Assembly (NCBI RefSeq): GCF_025363195.1
Contig: NZ_JANYEK010000208.1
Span: 1 to 45,651 of the forward strand
Source: Sphingomonas sp.
GTDB taxonomy: Bacteria > Pseudomonadota > Alphaproteobacteria > Sphingomonadales > Sphingomonadaceae
DNA: 45,651 nucleotides
Direction of reading: 5' to 3'
The translations under genes were made by a program, and so were the position numbers. Positions 9,453-19,998 of this stretch are shown one piece after another. The notes beneath the pieces are model-generated. The model saw only the letters and a list, made by a program, of their open reading frames with translations. It was not told the DNA's origin and searched no databases. Position 1 is the stretch's first letter. Each line of letters starts with the position of its first letter.

Positions 9453-10736
9453 GATGTGCATCCACATCGGCTGACCGGTCAGGCTCTGCGATCCGCGCAG
9501 TTTCTCCAGCGCCTGCGCGACCGAGCGTTCCGGGCCTTCGTGCGTGACGATCGCGACCAGCACGCTGCCATCCTCGCCGCCCGATCCGCGCTGGATCAGG
9601 CTTTCGATCGACACACCCGCATCGCGCATCGCGGCGGCGATTTCGGCCAGCACACCGACCTTGTCGGCGACGGTGAAGCGTACATAGGCGCGGGCGCGGC
9701 GTTCGCCGGCATCGGCGGGCTGATGTTCGGCCAGCGCATCGGCGGGCATGGCGAAGGCCGGGCCATATTCACCGCGAGCGATGTCGATCAGATCGGCGAC
9801 GACCGCGGATGCGGTCGGGCCGTCGCCCGCGCCAGCACCCTGGAACAGCAGGCGACCGACAAAATTGCCCTCTGCCACCACCGCGTTGGTCGCACCGGTG
9901 ACGTGCGCGAGCGGATGGCTGACCGGCACCAGATGTGGATGCACGCGCTGGAAAAGGCCATGCGGCCCATCCTCGGCGATGCCGATCAGGCGGATGCGAT
10001 AGCCGAGCGCCGCCGCCTCGGCGATGTCGGCGGCGATGACGTGGCGGATGCCGCTCGCCACCACGCCGCCGAACGCGGGCTGCGTGCCGAACGCGATGCT
10101 GGAGAGGATCGACAATTTATGCGCGGCATCGATGCCGTCGATATCGAAGGTCGGGTCGGATTCGGCGAAACCGAGCGCCTGCGCCTCGGCCAGCACCTCC
10201 GAAAAGTCGCGACCTTCGGCTTCCATCTTCGACAGGATGAAATTGCAGGTGCCGTTAAGGATGCCGTAAACGCGCGCAATCTCGTTTGCCGCCGCGCCCT
10301 CGCGCAGGCCCTTGATGACGGGGATGCCGCCCGCGACCGCCGCTTCGAACTTCAGCGCGGCCTCGGCCTGTTCGGCGGCGCGCGCGAGTTCCAGACCGTG
10401 ATGCGCGATCATCGCCTTGTTGGCGGTGACGAAACCCTTGCCGGCGCTCAACGTCGCCCGGGCAAGCGTGAGGGCGGGGCCGTCCGAGCCACCGATCAGC
10501 TCGACCACGACATCGGCGTTGGGGTGGCTGGCGAGAGCGGTGGCGTCATCGACCCATTCGAAGCGCGACAGATCGACGCCACGATCCTTTGCGCGGTCGC
10601 GCGCGGAGACCGCGACGATCTCGATTGGGCGACCGGCGCGCCGCGCGATTAGCGCCGCATTGGTGTCCAGCAGGCGCACCACGCCGCCGCCGACCGTGCC
10701 GAGTCCGGCGAGCGCGATGCGTAACGGTTTGGTCAT
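9444..10736 (-). CDS. hom: Homoserine dehydrogenase
   Basis: 430 aa; LAGLGTVGGGVVRLL, NGTCNFILSKME, DPTFDIDGIDAAHKLSILSSIAFG, C-terminal ACT-like region. Confidence 0.95.
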   Translation of the reverse strand: MTKPLRIALAGLGTVGGGVVRLLDTNAALIARRAGRPIEIVAVSARDRAKDRGVDLSRFEWVDDATALASHPNADVVVELIGGSDGPALTLARATLSAGKGFVTANKAMIAHHGLELARAAEQAEAALKFEAAVAGGIPVIKGLREGAAANEIARVYGILNGTCNFILSKMEAEGRDFSEVLAEAQALGFAESDPTFDIDGIDAAHKLSILSSIAFGTQPAFGGVVASGIRHVIAADIAEAAALGYRIRLIGIAEDGPHGLFQRVHPHLVPVSHPLAHVTGATNAVVAEGNFVGRLLFQGAGAGDGPTASAVVADLIDIARGEYGPAFAMPADALAEHQPADAGERRARAYVRFTVADKVGVLAEIAAAMRDAGVSIESLIQRGSGGEDGSVLVAIVTHEGPERSVAQALEKLRGSQSLTGQPMWMHILG

Positions 10737-10794
10737 TGGTCAGCCCCTTCCAGCGCGCGCCTAGCGGCAACGGAGGATCGAGCGCAACGCAAAT

Positions 10795-10912
10795 CCGCCC
10801 CGAAACGGGGAGGGGGACTACGAAGTGGTGGAGGGGGCTCGCGCCAAGCGGGGTGTTGCCGGCTGGCGCCCTTCCGTCATGCTTCGCATGCTTCCCCGTG
10901 TCGGGAAGGATG
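10795..10912. repeat. G/C-rich intergenic repeat-like region with several small hairpins
   Basis: CCCCGaaaCGGGGAGGGGGAC...GGTGGAGGGGGCT; also CATGCttcGCATG and TTCCCcgtgtcGGGAA. Confidence 0.5.
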
Positions 10913-10915
10913 GCG

Positions 10916-11869
10916 TTATTTCTTGACCAGCCCGATCTCGACCAGCCGCTCGAACAGGTAATCGTGCGCGGTGATCGGTTCGGGATAGCGGTTCGGGTTC
11001 GCCGCCGTCACACAGCCCGGCAGTGTCTGGATCAGGAAATCAGGCGCGGGATGAAGGAAGAAGGGCATGGAATAGCGCGAATGGCCGCGGCGTTCGGGGG
11101 GCGGGTTGACGACGCGGTGCGTGGTCGAGGGCAGGACATGGTTGGTCAGGCGTTGCAGCATGTCGCCGACGTTCACGACCATCGCGCCAGCCGGCGGCTT
11201 GATCGCGAGCCATTTGCCGTCGCTGCCGAGCAGCTCGAGCCCGGCCTCCTCCGCGCCGAGCAACAGGGTGATGAGGTTGATATCCTCATGCGCGCCGGCT
11301 CTCACGCCCTCGGCATCGGCGGGGATCGGCGGATAATGGAGCAGGCGCAGCACGCTGTTGCCGTCGCCGACCGCCGCATCGAACCAGTGCGGATCGAGCT
11401 TCAGGTGGCGCGCGATCGCCGAAAGCAGCCGGTCGCCGGCGCGGTCGAACGCGGCGAACAGTTCGAGGAACACCGGCTTGAAGCCCGCTGGCCGGGTCGG
11501 CCAGACGTTCGGCGCCATCTGTTCGGCGAAGCGATGTCCGGCGGGCAGTTCGCGCCCGACATGCCAAAATTCCTTGAGATCGACGACGCTCGCCCCTTTG
11601 GCGATCTCGGTCTTGAACGGCGTGTAGCCGCGTGCCCCGCCCCCGCCGGGCGCATGATAGCCACGCTTCTCGTCATCGGGCAGCTCGAACAGCAGCTTGG
11701 TCTCGGCCCAGGCGCGTTCGATCAGAACGTCTGAAATGCCGTGATCCGATACCACCGCGAAACCGAAGCGCTCGAACGATCCACCGAGCGCGGCGGCGAA
11801 GGCAGTCGGATCGGCAGCCTCATCCTTGAGCGAAAGAGCGGGGACCTGAGCGGCAGGCGTATCGAGCAT
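10916..11869 (-). CDS. Isopenicillin N synthase family 2OG-Fe(II) oxygenase
   Basis: GFAVVSDHGI, GAHEDINLITLLL, STTHRVVNPP, RYSMPFF; start taken at MLDTPAAQVPALSL, upstream start at 11917 possible. Confidence 0.88.
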   Translation of the reverse strand: MLDTPAAQVPALSLKDEAADPTAFAAALGGSFERFGFAVVSDHGISDVLIERAWAETKLLFELPDDEKRGYHAPGGGGARGYTPFKTEIAKGASVVDLKEFWHVGRELPAGHRFAEQMAPNVWPTRPAGFKPVFLELFAAFDRAGDRLLSAIARHLKLDPHWFDAAVGDGNSVLRLLHYPPIPADAEGVRAGAHEDINLITLLLGAEEAGLELLGSDGKWLAIKPPAGAMVVNVGDMLQRLTNHVLPSTTHRVVNPPPERRGHSRYSMPFFLHPAPDFLIQTLPGCVTAANPNRYPEPITAHDYLFERLVEIGLVKK

Positions 11870-11957
11870 TGCGTATGTTCCGTTTCGAAATGACGGCGTA
11901 GCATATCGCGTCGTCATCGATCCGAACAGGGCGGCCGGCGTGTATATGTGCGCGCGC

Positions 11958-12479
11958 TCAGCTGCCCAGGATGATCACGCCCTTGGATTTTCCCGCGCCG
12001 TCCGGCGCCAGATCGAGCTTGAACGGCTTGCCTTCGTCGGTCGTGCCGATCAGTCCGTTGCCGCCTTCCTTCACCTTGAACTTCGCATTGCCGTTCAGTT
12101 TTTCGAGGAACCAGCCGCGCACGGTGTCCGGCGTTGCGGGGCTCTCGAAATTGACCTTGACGACGCCGCTGTCTTTTTCTTTGCCACCATTATCCCGAGC
12201 GTCGACATTCATCCCGCTGATCGTCGATCCGGGATAGAGGTGGACGCCGTTCATATCGAAATTATCGGCGTCGAGCTTGATCTTCGGCAGGGTGATCTTG
12301 CCCGAAAAGCCTGGAACGTTGAGCGACATCTGCCCGGTCTTGCCGTCAACCAGCGCGACGGAGTTGCCGTCCGTATCGGTCGCGTTGATCGAGATCGACG
12401 TACCGTCCTTCCCATTGTCGCAGGCGGTGAGGGAGGCGGCGGCGACAAGGGTGAGCGAGAAAGCGAGCGGGCGGATCAT
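11958..12479 (-). CDS. Putative lipoprotein of unknown function
   Basis: MIRPLAFSLTLVAAASLTACDNGKDG: signal peptide with lipobox LTAC. Confidence 0.7.
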   Translation of the reverse strand: MIRPLAFSLTLVAAASLTACDNGKDGTSISINATDTDGNSVALVDGKTGQMSLNVPGFSGKITLPKIKLDADNFDMNGVHLYPGSTISGMNVDARDNGGKEKDSGVVKVNFESPATPDTVRGWFLEKLNGNAKFKVKEGGNGLIGTTDEGKPFKLDLAPDGAGKSKGVIILGS

Positions 12480-12665
12480 GGCGGAGTCTCCGGGTGCTGT
12501 ATATCAGCAACACACTAAGCCTCGCCAGGATTGAGGTCAAGTCAGGTCGGGTGAGATCCGGTCAGGGGAGGTCAGGTCCGTTCCGTACGCGGCGCATTGC
12601 GCCGCGAATTTGACGCGTGCGCAGGGGTGACGGATCGTGCTGCATCTGCGAAGAGCGCGATCATC

Positions 12666-13916
12666 ATGGATATGCCAGACGCCGCTCCCGATCTTGTCGA
12701 CACGGTCCGCCCATCGGACACGCCGCCGCTCGGCTTCCGCGAATTCGTCGCGATGATCGCCGCGTTGATGGCGCTGACGGCGCTCGGGATCGATTCGATG
12801 CTGCCCGCCTTGCCCGCGATCGGCGCATCGCTGGGTGTAGCGGCGGATAACGAGCGGCAGTTCGTCATCACCGTGTTCCTGATCGGGTTCGGCCTGGCGC
12901 AGCTCGTCCACGGCCCGCTGGCGGATCGCTATGGACGCAAGCCGGTGCTCGGTATCGCGCTGGCGGCCTATGTCGTCGCCAACATCGTCGCGGCTTTCTC
13001 GGGCAGTTTCGTGCTGCTGCTGGTCGCGCGGTTCGCGGGCGGCGTCGCGGTAGCGGGATCGCGCGTGGTGACGGTGGCGCTGGTGCGGGATTGTTATTCC
13101 GGCCGGGCGATGGCGCGGGTGATGAGCCTGGCGATGATCGTGTTCATGGCCGCGCCGATCGTGGCACCATTGCTCGGTCAGGCGATTTTGCTGGTCGGCG
13201 ACTGGCGCGCGATCTTCTGGGGCATCGCGCTGATGAGCGTGATCACGCTGACCTGGTTCTGGCGGCGCATGCCCGAAACGCAGCGCGTGGAAGATCGGCA
13301 ACCCTTCTCCGTCGCCCGGCTGATGCAGGGCTGGCGGCTGACGCTGACGGATCGCATGTCGCTGGGTTATACGGTGGCGAGCGTCGGGCTGCTCGGTGGG
13401 TTGTACGGCTTCATCAATTCGATCCAGCAGATCGTGTTCGATACCTTCAAGCGGCCCGATCTGTTCGTGCCGGTGTTCGCATCGACGGCGGGCGCGATGG
13501 CGATCGCCAATCTGCTCAATTCGCGCATCGTGATGAAGATCGGCACGCGCCGCATCTCGCATTCGGCGCTGGTCGGGCTGACGCTGATCGCGGGCACGCA
13601 TCTGGCGATCACCTGGTCGGGACACGAGAATTTATGGACCTTCGTCCTGCTGCAATCGCTGATGATGGCGTGTTTCGGTCTCGCCACGTCGAATTTCGGC
13701 GCGATGGCGATGGAGAAGATGGGGCATATCGCCGGCACCGCGTCCAGCGTGCAGGGGTTCGTGACGGTGGTGCTGGGGGCATTGCTCGGCGCGCTGATCG
13801 GGCAGAGCTATAACGGGACCACGGTGCCGCTGTATCTCGGCTTCTTCATCGCAGGGATTTTCGCGCTGGGCGTGGTCGCGCTGGCCGAGCGCGGGCGGTT
13901 GTTCCGTCCCATCTAG
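12666..13916 (+). CDS. Multidrug efflux MFS transporter (Bcr/CflA-like)
   Basis: DSMLPALPAIGASLG, QLVHGPLADRYGRKPVLGIAL, 12-TM pattern; start MDMPDAAPDL. Confidence 0.9.
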   Translation: MDMPDAAPDLVDTVRPSDTPPLGFREFVAMIAALMALTALGIDSMLPALPAIGASLGVAADNERQFVITVFLIGFGLAQLVHGPLADRYGRKPVLGIALAAYVVANIVAAFSGSFVLLLVARFAGGVAVAGSRVVTVALVRDCYSGRAMARVMSLAMIVFMAAPIVAPLLGQAILLVGDWRAIFWGIALMSVITLTWFWRRMPETQRVEDRQPFSVARLMQGWRLTLTDRMSLGYTVASVGLLGGLYGFINSIQQIVFDTFKRPDLFVPVFASTAGAMAIANLLNSRIVMKIGTRRISHSALVGLTLIAGTHLAITWSGHENLWTFVLLQSLMMACFGLATSNFGAMAMEKMGHIAGTASSVQGFVTVVLGALLGALIGQSYNGTTVPLYLGFFIAGIFALGVVALAERGRLFRPI

Positions 13917-14010
13917 ACGCAATTCGTCGCAAGGCATCGGAACCGTCGGCCTGTCGCGCTTGTTCGATCCGGCAAGACCCGCAGTCCCGCGGGAGCCACG
14001 GAGAAGCGAC

Positions 14011-14352
14011 ATGACCATGGGCGGCTACCAGATTCCCGGTGAAGGCACGGGCGACGACGGCTTCGACGAAGACGGCTATGACGAGAGCCAGCGTGCCGAA
14101 ATCCTCGAGGTGTCGCGCGACGGGCCGACCGATGGCACGATCATGACTGATTTGTCCCCCGATGTCGGCGACGATGAGGACGGCGACGAGGACGATCTCG
14201 AAATGTCGAGCGATGAGGTCGGCGACGACGGTAACGAGGATGTCACCGACGAGGATGACGATGACGAGGACGATCTGCAGCAGGATTTCGAGAATGGCGC
14301 GGTCGACGATGACGAGATCAAGGACCGGGACGACGCGGCTTTGCGGCCCTAG
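14011..14352 (+). CDS. Extremely acidic small protein, unknown function
   Basis: 113 aa from ATG 14011; my hand count gives 47 Asp/Glu against about 5 Lys/Arg. Confidence 0.65.
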   Translation: MTMGGYQIPGEGTGDDGFDEDGYDESQRAEILEVSRDGPTDGTIMTDLSPDVGDDEDGDEDDLEMSSDEVGDDGNEDVTDEDDDDEDDLQQDFENGAVDDDEIKDRDDAALRP

Positions 14353-14549
14353 GTTTTGAGGGTGGCGCGTTGGCCAATAGCCGTCACGCCGGACCTGATC
14401 GCTGCGTATCCCCTTCCGACAAGTCCGCTCCGCCGGCGCGGGGGAACACGGATCTTGGCGGGATGTGGATTTTTCTCGCGCACGTGGCGCAAGGGCAAGC
14501 GCGGCGATCGGGTCCGGGGTGACGGTCGGGGCGGATAGTCTTTCCGCTC

Positions 14550-16091
14550 TTACAAACATGCCTCCAGATATGCCTGGTCGAAGCCGAACTGCCGCGCTTT
14601 TTCAAGCGTGTAGGGGCGCAGGCCCATCGAGCGATATTCGCCGACGATCTTGCCGTCCGCGCCCTCGTCGAGATATTCGAACTTGAACAGTTCCTGCGTG
14701 ACGATCACAGGGCCTTCCATGCCGATCACCTCGGTGATGTTGGTCACGCGGCGCGAGCCGTCGCGCAGGCGCTTGACCTGGATGATGAGTTCGACCGAAT
14801 CGGCGATCTGGCGGGAAATGGCTTCCTTCGGCACCTTGATGTCCGACATCATCACCATGTTCTCCATACGCGCCAGCGCCTCGCGGGGGGAGTTGGCGTG
14901 GAGCGTACACATCGATCCGTCATGGCCGGTGTTCATCGCGGCGAGCATGTCGAAGCACTCGCTGCCACGGTTTTCGCCGAGGATGATGCGATCCGGGCGC
15001 ATACGCAACGCGTTCTTGACGAGATCGCGGATGCTGATTTCACCCTGGCCCTCGAGGTTGGCCGGGCGCGTTTCGAGCGGCAGCCAGTGTGGCTGTTGCA
15101 GGCGAAGCTCGGCGGCGTCCTCGATCGTCAGCACGCGCTCGCCCGGGTCGATCATCTTGGACAGCGCGTTGAGCATCGTCGTCTTGCCCGAACCCGTACC
15201 GCCGGAGATGACGACGTTGAAGCGGCTCGCGCCCGCAATCTTCAGCGCGGTCGCCATTTTCGGGCTCATCGAGCCGAAGCCGGCCATCATGTCGAGCGTG
15301 ATCGGCTTGTCGGAGAATTTACGAATCGAGATCGCGGTGCCGCGCAAGCTGAGCGGCGGCACGATGACGTTGACGCGGGACCCGTCCTTGAGGCGCGCGT
15401 CGGCGAGCGGCGTGGTCTGGTCGACGCGGCGGCCGACCGAGTTGCAGATGCGCTGCGCAATCTGGAACAGATGTTCCTCATCGCGGAACTGGATCGGTGC
15501 GAGCACCAGCTGGCCCTTGCGCTCGACATAGGTCTGGTCCGGCCCGTTGACCATGATGTCGGTGATGGTCGGATCGCTGAGCAATTCTTCAAGCGGTCCG
15601 AGGCCGAGCAGTTCGTCGACCAGCACCTTTTCCAGCGCGAATTGTTCGCGGCGGTTGAGGGTCAATTTCAGCTCGGCGAGCACTTCGCCGATGATCGGGC
15701 GGAATTCCTCGGCCAGCTCGTCCTTGTTCAGTGTCGCCGCCGCTTCGGGATCGACGCGTTCGAGCAGGCGCGGGAGGACCTGTTCCTTGATCTTGTGGAT
15801 CGAGCTTTCGAAACCCTCGACCTTGGAGTTGCCGGCATCGCCCGATGTCGCCTGACGATCGGCAAGGCGTTGCAGGGCGTCGTGGTTCGCGCCGGGGCCG
15901 GCACCAGCCGACACGGGGGCCAGGGCATCCGCGCTTTCGCCAGGCATCGGCAGCGGCGGAAATTGCTCGCCGCCCGATTCCTGATCGGCGGGACGGGGTG
16001 AACCGCCGCCCTGCATCGGGCGCGCCACGCCAAAAGCGGGCCTGCTGCCCGGTCCCGATGTCGTGCCCGGGCGACGCCCAAATGCGCTCAT
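14550..16091 (-). CDS. cpaF: CpaF family secretion/pilus ATPase
   Basis: 513 aa; GPLEELLSDPTITDIMVNGPDQTYVERKG, VVISGGTGSGKTTMLNALS, IEDAAELRLQQPHWLPLETRP, LRMRPDRIILGENRG. Confidence 0.93.
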   Translation of the reverse strand: MSAFGRRPGTTSGPGSRPAFGVARPMQGGGSPRPADQESGGEQFPPLPMPGESADALAPVSAGAGPGANHDALQRLADRQATSGDAGNSKVEGFESSIHKIKEQVLPRLLERVDPEAAATLNKDELAEEFRPIIGEVLAELKLTLNRREQFALEKVLVDELLGLGPLEELLSDPTITDIMVNGPDQTYVERKGQLVLAPIQFRDEEHLFQIAQRICNSVGRRVDQTTPLADARLKDGSRVNVIVPPLSLRGTAISIRKFSDKPITLDMMAGFGSMSPKMATALKIAGASRFNVVISGGTGSGKTTMLNALSKMIDPGERVLTIEDAAELRLQQPHWLPLETRPANLEGQGEISIRDLVKNALRMRPDRIILGENRGSECFDMLAAMNTGHDGSMCTLHANSPREALARMENMVMMSDIKVPKEAISRQIADSVELIIQVKRLRDGSRRVTNITEVIGMEGPVIVTQELFKFEYLDEGADGKIVGEYRSMGLRPYTLEKARQFGFDQAYLEACL

Positions 16092-16148
16092 GCCGTAAAA
16101 TCCTTCATGCTCGACCAGCAGCGATAGGCGGTAAGGTTTGACAATTGC

Positions 16149-17714
16149 CTAACCAAATTTCCGCAGCTCGCCGGGCGTCAGCAGATCGTTGCGCCGCCAC
16201 ACGACCAGCCACTCCCTGCCGGTGAGGTAATGTTCCTGCGGCAGGCGGGCGATCGCGGTGTAATGGCGGCGGAGATCGGCGGCGAGGATCGCATCATTGG
16301 TAAGGTTCGGCTCCTTCCACGTCGATCCCGCGACATCGAGGATCGTGCCGGGGCGGCGGGCGAGTGCAGCGCGCAGGGCGGTGGCGGCATTCTCGCCCAG
16401 CGCATCGGCCTCGGCGGCGGAGCGCAAATGGTCGGAAAAGGCGAAGCGCGTGACGAGGCAGGCGTGCTTCAGGTGGTAATAGATTACCGGGCCTTGATAG
16501 ATGAACAGGCAGCGGCGCGTTACGTCATCGGGTATCGCTGCCAGTGTCGCGGCGACGTGCGCCCGTTCGTCCTTGGATGCGATATAGTCCAGCGCGGTCG
16601 CATCGACGATGGGGTAGAAGGCGAACAGCGCGAAGCCCAACCGGCCCCAGCGCGGCATGGCAAAAGCCTGCGCGCCCAGGATTGATGCCGGCACCACCAG
16701 CGGCAGGGCATAATGCGCCCAATATCCCCCGATCGCGAGCGTGCCGACCACGCAGGCTGTGGCCCAGCCCGCGAGAAAGACGGCATCCGCGGGCCAGCGG
16801 CTAAGCCGGTTGATCGTCCGTCCCGTCATTTGCCAAAGACCGAACCCGATCAGCATCAGGATCGGGGCGCTGAGGGCGGCCGTTTCGCGCAACCGCAGGA
16901 GCGCAGGGCCCGGCGCGCCGTGTTTCAGGAATTGCGACTGCACATTGGCGAACCACCATTCGGGGAAATGGCCGATGGCGCCATAGCCGATCATCACCGC
17001 CAGCGTGGGGAGCAGGGCGATGAGCGCCAGTAGGCTGGCGGTGATGAACCAGCGGGGAAAAGGGCTGCGCGCACCGATCATGCGACCGATCAGCCACAGG
17101 CCCAGAAAGCCGCCCTCGAACAGCGCGGTCGTCTTGATCTGGATCGCCAGCCCGGCGAGCAGCATCGCGACGATGGCGCGGACAAGGTCGTGGCGCCGGT
17201 CGAGCGCCGGAGCGGTGTCGAGCAGCAGCCAGGCGGCACCGGCGATGAAGAGGTTATAGAAGACCGGCGTCTGGGTATTGCCACCCCATAGCATTTGCAG
17301 GCCGATGAGATACGTCACGCCGCCCAGAATCGCCGGTGTACGCGCCGCCGAGCGGCGTGCGATATGCGTGACGATCAGTGCGGTCGCGGTGGCGAAGAGC
17401 GTCGCGACAACCTGTGCCTGAACGACTCCGTCGCCGCCGAGCAGCCGGACTCCGGCGAACAGGGCGAACGGCCCGAATGGTTTACGGTCCCACAAATCGA
17501 CATAGGGTAATGCCCCGGCCCACATCCGGTCGCCGACGAGCAAATAATATTGCTCGTCTAGACCCTTGATCGGATTGCCGAATTCCCACCCGCGCAGGAA
17601 GACGGCGACGATCAGCAGGACTGCGGTGATGGCCAGCCATTCGCCGCGCGCCGATGCGCCGCGTGGCGATGGGGCGATGCGCATCACGGGCCAATCGAAG
17701 TTCTGCACTGTCAT
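16149..17714 (-). CDS. Multi-TM glycosyltransferase family 39-like membrane protein
   Basis: 521 aa, many TM segments; early acidic motif GLDEQYYLLVGDRMWAGALPYVDLWDRKP resembles ArnT/PMT-like proteins. Confidence 0.65.
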   Translation of the reverse strand: MTVQNFDWPVMRIAPSPRGASARGEWLAITAVLLIVAVFLRGWEFGNPIKGLDEQYYLLVGDRMWAGALPYVDLWDRKPFGPFALFAGVRLLGGDGVVQAQVVATLFATATALIVTHIARRSAARTPAILGGVTYLIGLQMLWGGNTQTPVFYNLFIAGAAWLLLDTAPALDRRHDLVRAIVAMLLAGLAIQIKTTALFEGGFLGLWLIGRMIGARSPFPRWFITASLLALIALLPTLAVMIGYGAIGHFPEWWFANVQSQFLKHGAPGPALLRLRETAALSAPILMLIGFGLWQMTGRTINRLSRWPADAVFLAGWATACVVGTLAIGGYWAHYALPLVVPASILGAQAFAMPRWGRLGFALFAFYPIVDATALDYIASKDERAHVAATLAAIPDDVTRRCLFIYQGPVIYYHLKHACLVTRFAFSDHLRSAAEADALGENAATALRAALARRPGTILDVAGSTWKEPNLTNDAILAADLRRHYTAIARLPQEHYLTGREWLVVWRRNDLLTPGELRKFG

Positions 17715-17821
17715 GCGCCGGACAGTGACGGGTCATGGTTAGGGGAAAGTTAAGACGGGGCCGTCGACATGGCCATTCCGGATCCGACCGGCACGTATCC
17801 CGATCGAGCATGGATTTACTC

Positions 17822-17912
17822 GCCATCCCACGCAGGCGGGCATCGTCGCCGCAGTCGGTGGTTGTTTCGCCACGTCGCTGGTTTGGATTTCCGCTTAGGC
17901 GGGGGAATACAG
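17822..17912. repeat. Degenerate intergenic repeat resembling ATCCCNGCGNAGGCGGG elements
   Basis: CATCCCACGCAGGCGGGCATC ... TGGATTTCCGCTTAGGCGGGGGAAT between the GT39-like gene and atpC. Confidence 0.45.
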
Positions 17913-18040
17913 CGGCATATTCGTCGGACGGGGGCACGGGCTGCACGCGTCCGGGGTGACGGTGACGATAGCAGCGGCGGCCGCAAGGCACCGCATCAAA
18001 CGCTGAACCTGGCCTGCCGCCCGGATTCTTCGTATCTGGA

Positions 18041-18292
18041 TCAGGCGATGCTCTCGGCCAGCACGGTCAGGCCGTTCTCGCTGACTTCCGCGAAGCCGCC
18101 GACGATCACGATCGTCTCGGGTTCGCCCTTTTCCTGACGGTAGATCGACAGCGCGCCGTCGCGAACGGTGGACATCAACGGCGCATGGCCTTCCAGCACG
18201 CCGAAGTCGCCTTCGGTGCCGGGGACGACGACCATATACACGTCCTCGCTGCGGACGAGCTTTTCGGGGGTGACGAGTTCGAAGTGCAGCAT
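18041..18292 (-). CDS. atpC: F0F1 ATP synthase subunit epsilon (short form)
   Basis: 83 aa; [46 protein letters not shown]. Confidence 0.94.
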   Translation of the reverse strand: MLHFELVTPEKLVRSEDVYMVVVPGTEGDFGVLEGHAPLMSTVRDGALSIYRQEKGEPETIVIVGGFAEVSENGLTVLAESIA

Positions 18293-18305
18293 TTTACGTC
18301 TCGCT

Positions 18306-18403
18306 CCCCTCCCGCTTGCGGGAGGGGCTGGGGGAGGGCCTGAACGGAGAAGGTCGCCTTTTCGGACAGGCCCTCCCCTAACCCCTCCCGCAAGCGGGAG
18401 GGG
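18306..18403. repeat. Long imperfect inverted repeat in the atpD-atpC spacer, each arm itself palindromic
   Basis: 37-nt arms (18306-18342 and 18367-18403) with 2 mismatches; each arm contains CCCCTCCCGC-TT/AA-GCGGGAGGGG. Confidence 0.88.
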
Positions 18404-18411
18404 GATTTAGA

Positions 18412-19998
<1,587 letters not shown>

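Noticed and set aside
14370-14530. Possible small RNA or repeat between the acidic protein gene and cpaF
   Set aside because: GC-rich with weak similarity to local repeats, but no clean stem, terminator or promoter that I could support.
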